Below, piece after piece: positions 29,323-35,936 of a stretch of DNA of 35,936 nucleotides. Each line of letters begins with the position of its first letter. Position 1 is the first letter of the stretch. Below the pieces are notes generated by a model. That model saw nothing but the letters and a program-made list of their open reading frames with translations, was not told where the DNA came from and did no database searches. The stretch comes from Pseudomonadota bacterium. GTDB lineage: Bacteria; Bdellovibrionota_C; UBA2361; OMIW01. Location of the stretch: positions 1-35,936 of the forward strand of contig OMIW01000088.1 in assembly GCA_900299205.1 (NCBI GenBank). Reading direction: 5' to 3'. A program made the translations under genes and the position numbers.

Positions 29323-30306
29323 TTAGGTGGCAGTGCCGGTCGGGTGCTGAACCGCGCCCCCCTGGCTCGCGGTGCTGCCATCCTGGAGCGCGATAACCCT
29401 TCGGGCAATCGCAGACAATGCCGCCATAATCTGGAGGTGCTGGCGATAGGTTTCAACCCCTCCTTCCTCAATCAAACCATCGTAGAGGTCATAAAAACTC
29501 ATCCCCTCGGCAGCGGCGACTAGTCCTATTCTATTCTGAATCTCCTCCTCCGATACCTCGATACCAAGCCGCTTAATCACAAAAGCCGCACCAAGATTGC
29601 GACAGACGGCTATGCGCGCGGCCTCTTGCTCCTCCTCGAGATCGCCCTCTCCCCTCTGGTCGAGATATGATTGGGTTGCTATCCGCTGAACATCCTCGGA
29701 GACGTAGGGGGCGATAAGCTGCCCCAGAATGCCACGTAACCACTCTGATGCGCCCTCTTCCCCGTCCAATATCTGACCCTGGGTGCTCGCCTCTCGGGCT
29801 ATTGTCACGCATAAATCATCGATAGTTAGCTCTGGAAGGGACCAACAGGCAAAGGTCGCCTCGACCGTAAATGGCTCTCCCTCTCGCCACGATGGTTCAA
29901 ACGAGAATGTTCCCGGCGCCACGATCTGAAACGAATCGTAGGAGCCGAGAACCTCACCCAAATCTTGCAGGATCCAGTTCTGCATGGTATCCGTTGCTAT
30001 CGGAGTTTTCCGTTTTCGGAGGATCTGTGGGGGCACTTTACCCGGACGAAATCCGGGAACGACGATGGAGGAGTCCTTCACCGTCTTGAGGGCATTCTTA
30101 AACGAGGCCTGCATCCACGCGCTTGAAATCTCGATAACCGCCCTCCCTTGAGGGACTATGGGATTGGCTTTATCAGGGACAGCCTGCCCCGATGTATTCC
30201 CTCGATCAGAACCACCCGCTGATCCCGTCTCGCTAGGGGCATCTATCGAAAGAGAGACGGCCAGATGTTTTTTGAACTCGTTGAGATCTGATTTCGTTGA
30301 ACGCAT
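29323..30306 (-). CDS. Trigger-factor-like chaperone lacking an obvious PPIase domain
   Basis: 327 aa; ribosome-binding signature VVPGFRPGKVPPQIL; trigger-factor-like helical C-terminal region (VIKRLGIEVSEEEIQNRIGLVAAAEGM). Confidence 0.72.
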   Translation of the reverse strand: MRSTKSDLNEFKKHLAVSLSIDAPSETGSAGGSDRGNTSGQAVPDKANPIVPQGRAVIEISSAWMQASFKNALKTVKDSSIVVPGFRPGKVPPQILRKRKTPIATDTMQNWILQDLGEVLGSYDSFQIVAPGTFSFEPSWREGEPFTVEATFACWSLPELTIDDLCVTIAREASTQGQILDGEEGASEWLRGILGQLIAPYVSEDVQRIATQSYLDQRGEGDLEEEQEAARIAVCRNLGAAFVIKRLGIEVSEEEIQNRIGLVAAAEGMSFYDLYDGLIEEGGVETYRQHLQIMAALSAIARRVIALQDGSTASQGGAVQHPTGTAT

Positions 30307-30376
30307 AGTTGATCCGTAACCTTGCTTGATCCGTCACCTCGTTTTTTTATCACCTAGCTCCGCATCCCGACAGCCA

Positions 30377-31614
30377 ATGAAATTCTCAATTTTCACCCCA
30401 ACGCATCGATTTAACCACCTGCCCCGACTCGAGGCAAGTTTGCGACGCCAAACGCTCCAGGACTTCGAGTGGGTCATCGTTCCGAACGGCCCAATGCTCG
30501 GTCAAAAGCCTCCGGTCTCTCTTTCTCAGGCCCGGGTTGTCCCGCCCCGTGATACAACGCGAAACGAGATCGGCTACCTCAAAAAGCACGCCTGCCTCTC
30601 ATGCCGAGGTGAGATTCTCGTTGAGGTCGACCACGATGACGAACTGACCCCTGATGCGCTTGAAGAGCTCGCTGCTGCGTTTGCCGATGGTGCAGACTTT
30701 GCTTACTCGAACTTCTGCAACGTCCAGGAGGATGGCTCAGCATACACCTTCGGCGAGGCGTATGGATGGCGATCACGCCCCTTTGAACTCGATGGAAAGC
30801 AGTATACTGAACAGCTCTCGTTTCCTCCCTCCCCCGCTGCATTTAGTAAAATCTGGTACGCCCCCAATCACGTGCGCGCCTGGCGGCGGGACTTCTACGC
30901 CCGCATCGGGGGGCATAACGAGTCGATGCGAGTGCTTGACGATCAGGAGATTCTCGCTCGAACCTATCTCAATGGGACGATCAAGCATATCGATAAGCCG
31001 CTCTACATTTATCACATGCACCCCGGAAACACCTGCTACGGAGAGGAGAACAAAACCATCCAGGAGCAGACGCTCGAGCTTCACGACAGGTACATCTACC
31101 CTCTCGTCGAGCGGTGGTGCGAGCTCGAAGGGTTACGAAAGATCGACCTCTGCGGAGGACACAGCAAACCAGCCGGTTATGAGAGTATCGACATCCAGAA
31201 CGCCGATATTGTCGCAAATCTCGACGAGACCTGGCCGATAGAATCAGGGTCTGTCGGGGTGTTCCGAGCACACGATGCTCTCGAGCATCTGAGGAATCCG
31301 ATTCATGTGATGAAGGAGGCTTATCGCTGCCTCGCACCAAACGGGTGGTTCCTCATCTTCGTGCCCTCAACCGATGGCCGAGGAGCTTTCCAGGATCCAA
31401 CCCACGTCAGCTTCTGGAATTCAAACTCGTTCTGGTATTACACAAAGGCAGAGACCGCCAAATACATCAATACTCCAGTCAGATTTTCAGCTCAACCGGA
31501 TTAAGAACTACTACCCAACAGAGTGGCATCAGACGCACCACATTCTGTACACCAAGGCGGATCTGGTAAAGCTGGTAGAGGGGGAAAGGCCGCCGGGATT
31601 GGTGGAGATTTGAT
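30377..31614 (+). CDS. Glycosyltransferase (family 2-like) fused to SAM methyltransferase; contains a likely 1-nt frameshift near 31484-31487
   Basis: MKFSIFTPTHRFNHLPRLEASLRRQTLQDFEWVIVPNG...EVDHDDELTPDALEEL, then IDLCGGHSKPAGYESIDIQN...FRAHDALEHLRNPIHVMKEAYRCLAPNGWFLIFVPSTDGRGAFQDPTHVSFWN. The C-terminus continues in the ORF 31374..31613 frame after dropping one T from TTTT. Confidence 0.78.
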
Positions 31615-31680
31615 GGTAGGGCCTGAACATCAAGCTCTGCACGCCCGAACTCCGCACATGTGACCGCCCTTGCGCCAAAA

Positions 31681-33717
31681 TCAGCGGGAATTATCCCCGC
31701 TAGGGAACTTTAATTGCGCCCGTATTGATGCGAGGTTGTTTTGCGCAAGGCGGAAGTTTGGATTCAAATCAACGGAACGACTCGCCAGGCTCTCTGCTTC
31801 AGCCAAACGACCCAATTCTAGGGCGCAAACCGACGCATTGTTCAACAGCACGGAATTATCATTAAATGTTTTAATACCTATTTGCGTCAGCGAAATGCAA
31901 TCAGCAAACTTCTTGGTGGCATACAAGTCGCGACTGGTGTTGATGAAATATGCTGCTGGCTTCAATCGAAGGGGAAATAAAGACAAAAAATGCTTCAGAT
32001 CAGGTTCTTTCGCCATCTTTGAGAATAGCTCGTTGGTGGGAAATCTCTCCTGAGCTGATTGAGCCACGAGTTTTGCTTCACCTATTTTGTTCTGGAGGAG
32101 AAGTACATACAGAAGCATCGACGCGACCGCTTGATTTCGGGGATTAATGTCAAGAACCCGCTCGAACTGAGCCGCTGCCTCTGAAAGCTGTCCCGTTTCA
32201 GCGAGCCAACGCCCATAGAAAAAGTAACTGCTCTCAGCGTGCGGAGCTAGTTTCTGGGCCAAAAGGAAATGGGGTCGCCCTCGCTCTATTTCCCCAATTG
32301 CGGTGAGTGCTACCCCCAAATTGACAAAAAGGGTCGGGTAGTTCGGAGTATACTTGAGGGCCTCTTCAAATTCCAAAATTGCCCGCGAATACTCCCCTTT
32401 TGACATGAAAGACAGACCATAGTTCATGTGTCCACGACCATTCCGCGGACTTTTATTGGTTACATCTCTCCAAAAACTCTCCGCTGAACGCCACACTGTA
32501 TTGCGCTCAAAGGTCGCGTAACCATAACAAGTTAAAGCGAATGGCAATACGAGCCCAAGCCTCCTTAGATAGAGAGGGTTTGAACGGAGAAGAAGGTACA
32601 CACCGTAAAACATGCTGGGCATGAGGCCAATAAGGGGGAGGAATACCCGATGATTATTCCTTACTTCGGTGAGGGGGCTGATGCTTGACGTGGGACCAAG
32701 ACAAATAAAGAACCAAACGATCCCGAAAGAAAGCTTCCGGGTCCTCTGGTCTCGCAGGGAAATTGTTGCGAAGAGGACTAAACTAAGACAAAGAAATAGG
32801 CCGATATAAATATTTGGGTCAGCCAGGTTTGCTACAACTTCCCAATCTGTATCACCGCTCAAATCGATTGGTAGGAATATCGTTCGAATGTAATCTGGAA
32901 TAATAAAGAGCTGGGTCGCCAGATAGTGGAGCGGAGCAGCATTTCCAGACAAGACTTCGTTTTTAGTGGCTTCAGGGATTCGAAGGTACACGAAAAAAAG
33001 GGCAAATCCGAAAAAGAGAAGAAATGAGGGAAAAGATTTTCGGAGAGCAGAATAAATTGTCCTTGCCCCGACCTCTGCTTCGTCCGTTGTCACACAAAGG
33101 TACGCGAAAAGGAGGAAGGGGAAAACGTACGCCGTCTCCTTTGATAGAGCTCCAAGGAGCGGAGGAATGAGGTATAGTTGGTATGAACGGGCTGTGCGAG
33201 AATCACGATAGAGAATAAGCCCTGACAACAAACCAAGCGCAGCGAGGATTTCACCCCTTTGAACAATATAGTTAACACAATCAGCTACAATCGGATGAAC
33301 GGCAAATAAAGCTGTCGCACAAAACGCCAGCTTATCCCCAGGGGCACCATCATCAGAGAGTTCCTTACGGAAGAAAAGAAACATCGCCGAGAGAAGTGCG
33401 AGAAAAAGGCCAAAGCTAGTAATATGAAAAACAACAGGAGAGAACTCGCCCGCAATCCAATAATCTATCGCAAATGTCGTGAGCAGCAGTGGTCGAAATC
33501 CTGGTCTATTCGCCACTCCGGAATTAGTGGAGGGATCGGTAAAAAAAGAGGGAATATTGGATACGCTCGTCACAAAGGGATTGCTGATAATCGCGGGATG
33601 ATCATCAAACTGAAACGCGTTCCAAAAGTGGTTGGAATAGGGGATGAGGGTTAACAGCCAAATCGCCAAAATAACAACAAACGACTTTCGGAGCGAAGAT
33701 TCGTGTGATTCTGACAT
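31681..33717 (-). CDS. TMTC-like polytopic glycosyltransferase (GT-C type) with C-terminal TPR repeats
   Basis: 678 aa; WNAFQFDDHPAIISNPFVT, FRPLLLTTFAIDYWI, about 10 TM segments, then TPRs (AILEFEEALKYTPNYPTLFVNLGVALTAIGEIERG). Confidence 0.78.
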   Translation of the reverse strand: MSESHESSLRKSFVVILAIWLLTLIPYSNHFWNAFQFDDHPAIISNPFVTSVSNIPSFFTDPSTNSGVANRPGFRPLLLTTFAIDYWIAGEFSPVVFHITSFGLFLALLSAMFLFFRKELSDDGAPGDKLAFCATALFAVHPIVADCVNYIVQRGEILAALGLLSGLILYRDSRTARSYQLYLIPPLLGALSKETAYVFPFLLFAYLCVTTDEAEVGARTIYSALRKSFPSFLLFFGFALFFVYLRIPEATKNEVLSGNAAPLHYLATQLFIIPDYIRTIFLPIDLSGDTDWEVVANLADPNIYIGLFLCLSLVLFATISLRDQRTRKLSFGIVWFFICLGPTSSISPLTEVRNNHRVFLPLIGLMPSMFYGVYLLLRSNPLYLRRLGLVLPFALTCYGYATFERNTVWRSAESFWRDVTNKSPRNGRGHMNYGLSFMSKGEYSRAILEFEEALKYTPNYPTLFVNLGVALTAIGEIERGRPHFLLAQKLAPHAESSYFFYGRWLAETGQLSEAAAQFERVLDINPRNQAVASMLLYVLLLQNKIGEAKLVAQSAQERFPTNELFSKMAKEPDLKHFLSLFPLRLKPAAYFINTSRDLYATKKFADCISLTQIGIKTFNDNSVLLNNASVCALELGRLAEAESLASRSVDLNPNFRLAQNNLASIRAQLKFPSGDNSR

Positions 33718-34098
33718 GTTTCCTTGTTACTTTTTGCCGAGAGGGTCTCTGGCAAACGAGACGCGGTCATAAACCTATCGGACGAGCACGAAGGCCCCTC
33801 GGAACTTGAAATCAGGACGTTAAGCGTTTTGATAAGAGGAGTCAATCCGATCAGCCCTAAACATCAGGCCAAAGGAAGGTGGCGAATAGCTTTGAGGGCC
33901 CCTCACAGAGCCAGTCGATGGCATATCGACTTTGATTTCTCTCTGATAGGTGAAGTACCCTAGCACGTTATTAGGGTTCACTACCAAAAACCTATTTTCC
34001 CCGTTTTTAACCTCTTCCAACTAAATCGCAACCGAGGTAAACGGCCCCTCACAGGCCCCAGAGCATCTTTTGAATCTCACAACCACTCAGCCGACGAG

Positions 34099-34130
34099 AC
34101 CTTGAGAGCCTCTTGGAAGGCTCTCAAGGT
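34099..34130 (-). terminator. Perfect 12-bp hairpin downstream of the collagen-like gene
   Basis: accttgagagcc-tcttggaa-ggctctcaaggt; no clear T-tract follows, so the terminator role is tentative. Confidence 0.5.
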
Positions 34131-34141
34131 TAACGGTTCAA

Positions 34142-35389
34142 CTAATCGCAGGTGAAACTAAAGGACAACTGCGCATCTGCTGGGGCGGTACCGTTCGTCG
34201 AAGATTTTAGACTCACGGTATCGGTTGATGTCAATGCTGCATTCGTGGTTGATTCGCAAGATGTGTCTCCGGCCGCGATGGTACAGCTTACACCGGAACC
34301 CACCGCACCATCCATGATCTCGAATGTTCTGGTTGCACTGCTAGATGGTGCGGTAGAGATGACCGCTCTCAAGTTCGCAGCATCACAATCATGGAGCACA
34401 GGCACTTCCACAGAGGTTTGAGACGTCGTGAGTGCAGAAGACTGCGTCACGCCTTGAGGATAAATATATCGCGTTCCAGTCGTGATTCCGAGCGAGTTCA
34501 CCACCCCGAGGTAGACGCGACCGCCAAATGTGCCCGTTGCACCAGTTGCGCCCTGTGAACCTGTGGCACCTACGGTGCCTTGGGCCCCTGTGGCACCCAC
34601 GGCTCCCTGCGCTCCCGTGGCACCCACGGCCCCCTGAGCCCCAGTTGCACCTGTTGCTCCGGTCGAACCCGTCGCACCAGTGGAACCGGTATCACCTTGT
34701 GCACCAGTTACACCCTGATCACCGGTTGCACCCTGCGCACCAGTTACTCCCTGGCCTCCCGTCGATCCCGTATCGCCCTGAGCACCAGTCGCACCAGTCG
34801 CACCAGTCGCACCAGTCGCACCAGTCGCACCAGTCGCACCAGTGACACCCTGTGAACCGACCGGCCCCTGAAAACCCGTAGCTCCAAAAGCTCCCTGAGC
34901 TCCCGTTGCACCCTGAGCACCGGTGGCACCTTGTGCACCTGCGCCCGTTGCTCCAACAGCACCCTGTGCACCCGTTGCTCCATCAGCTCCTGCTGCACCC
35001 GTTGCTCCAACAGCACCAGTTGCGCCCGTTGCTCCAACAGCACCCTGTGCACCCGTTGCTCCATCAGCCCCAACAGCACCCGTAGCACCCTGGGCTCCGT
35101 CTGCACCAACCGCTCCGGCTAAACCTTGCGCCCCAGCGCTACCCTGCGCCCCTTTCGCGCCCTCAGCACCAGCCTTACCCTGAGCTCCTTGTGGCCCCAC
35201 CAGGTTGCGTCTCGTGACTAATCGCTCGTTCTGCTTACAAAACTTGTCCCGCTCTGCTACTTGGAGCGTTGTGTTGTCCTGGCAAAGGATACGGGTTCTT
35301 GTTTGAGCAACCGCATGGGTCGAAGAAAACGTAGCAAGCGAAACGACGGCGAACCCGCCGGCGATGAGGGGTTTCGTTATTTTTTTCAT
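34142..35389 (-). CDS. Secreted collagen-like protein (Gly-X-Y repeat)
   Basis: 415 aa: signal peptide [29 protein letters not shown], Cys-containing N-terminal segment, long [14 protein letters not shown] region, C-terminal Cys-containing beta-rich domain ending SFTCD. Confidence 0.9.
   Translation of the reverse strand: MKKITKPLIAGGFAVVSLATFSSTHAVAQTRTRILCQDNTTLQVAERDKFCKQNERLVTRRNLVGPQGAQGKAGAEGAKGAQGSAGAQGLAGAVGADGAQGATGAVGADGATGAQGAVGATGATGAVGATGAAGADGATGAQGAVGATGAGAQGATGAQGATGAQGAFGATGFQGPVGSQGVTGATGATGATGATGATGATGAQGDTGSTGGQGVTGAQGATGDQGVTGAQGDTGSTGATGSTGATGATGAQGAVGATGAQGAVGATGAQGTVGATGSQGATGATGTFGGRVYLGVVNSLGITTGTRYIYPQGVTQSSALTTSQTSVEVPVLHDCDAANLRAVISTAPSSSATRTFEIMDGAVGSGVSCTIAAGDTSCESTTNAALTSTDTVSLKSSTNGTAPADAQLSFSFTCD
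34782..34844 (+). repeat. 9-bp tandem repeat: gcaccagtc x6 plus one variant
   Basis: Read directly; encodes consecutive Gly-Ala-Thr triplets on the minus strand. Confidence 0.93.
34940..35068 (+). repeat. 48-bp direct repeat pair with 81-bp period
   Basis: tgcgcccgttgctccaacagcaccctgtgcacccgttgctccatcagc at 34940-34987 and 35021-35068. Confidence 0.9.
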
Positions 35390-35936
35390 TCCTGAATCCT
35401 GATGTGAAGATTGGATTGATGCCTGATTATTTTTGTCTGGGGCCGATGGCCGAACTCTCGAGGCCGCCCTCAGCTAAACAAAAAAGCACAAGTAGGTCAA
35501 CCGTAACTTTTTAACGGCAGAGCTATCGGTTAATGACCTGCTGAGCATGAGGGTTACCTCGGTCCCCCTTACGATGCAACGCGCTGACGGTTGATTCGTG
35601 GATTCAAATGATCCTATTTTCCCATAAAATGTCCGAATGAAAGACATTTTTAGAGTAAAATCTGACCTTAATCGGTCCCTTACTCGATTAAACCGTCAAG
35701 GCACTCATCTCATTTTGGCGATCACATAAGGGCTTAAAAGTCGTCCTGCCACGTAAGTTTTCGTATAACGGCTTTCTATATCCGAGCTCACGCGGTTTTC
35801 TTAGTAACAGATTCTTCAAGCAACTGCTCCGCGATACGATCACCCTTACGATTCGTCCGTCGTTGATGACACGGGCAAAAGAGAGGAAATTCACGATGAG
35901 TCATCTTCATCTATCCATCGTCCGGGTTGGCGCTGC

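Noticed and set aside
31374-31613. 79-aa ORF as an independent gene.
   Set aside because: Better explained as the frameshifted C-terminus of the upstream glycosyltransferase-methyltransferase.
34785-35070. Repeated short DNA blocks considered as a CRISPR array.
   Set aside because: Repeats are coding Gly-X-Y triplets in a single ORF, with no unique spacers of constant length.
34923-35183. Plus-strand ORFs with [14 protein letters not shown]-type repeats opposite the collagen-like gene.
   Set aside because: Antisense artefact of the Gly-X-Y DNA repeat; the minus-strand reading has a signal peptide and coherent domains.
35688-35894. 68-aa minus-strand ORF at the right edge as a possible mobile-element remnant.
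   Set aside because: No transposase motif, terminal inverted repeat or target duplication recognised.

Overview
Bacterial chromosomal window with about 20 protein-coding genes. I found no rRNA, tRNA, CRISPR array or complete mobile element. Left third (1-13.4 kb): a redox and signalling region. It holds an edge-truncated GlcG/HbpS-like heme-binding lipoprotein that the ORF track missed, a 10-CxxCH cytochrome c, a cytochrome-b-like membrane protein with a terminal CxxCH, and a 785-aa fusion of flavin oxidoreductase, two cyclic-nucleotide-binding domains and ferredoxin. A divergent cytochrome c554-like gene, an HD hydrolase, a FecR/TPR/outer-membrane-barrel protein and a divergent CHASE2-class III cyclase follow. 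My best candidate for an under-described system is this possible cyclic-nucleotide-gated electron-transfer module. Middle: a PD40-type beta-propeller protein with an out-of-frame 43-bp internal duplication, glycan/membrane genes (one apparently frameshifted), and Chlamydia-like class Ic ribonucleotide reductase genes (radical Tyr replaced by Phe) preceded by two NrdR-box-like sites. Right: a protein with 13-residue W-x3-G tandem repeats, NadD, a plant/Chlamydia-type FabI, a trigger-factor-like protein lacking the PPIase domain, a frameshifted glycosyltransferase-methyltransferase fusion, a TMTC-like TPR glycosyltransferase and a collagen-like secreted protein. All family calls come from reading motifs by eye; no database search was run.
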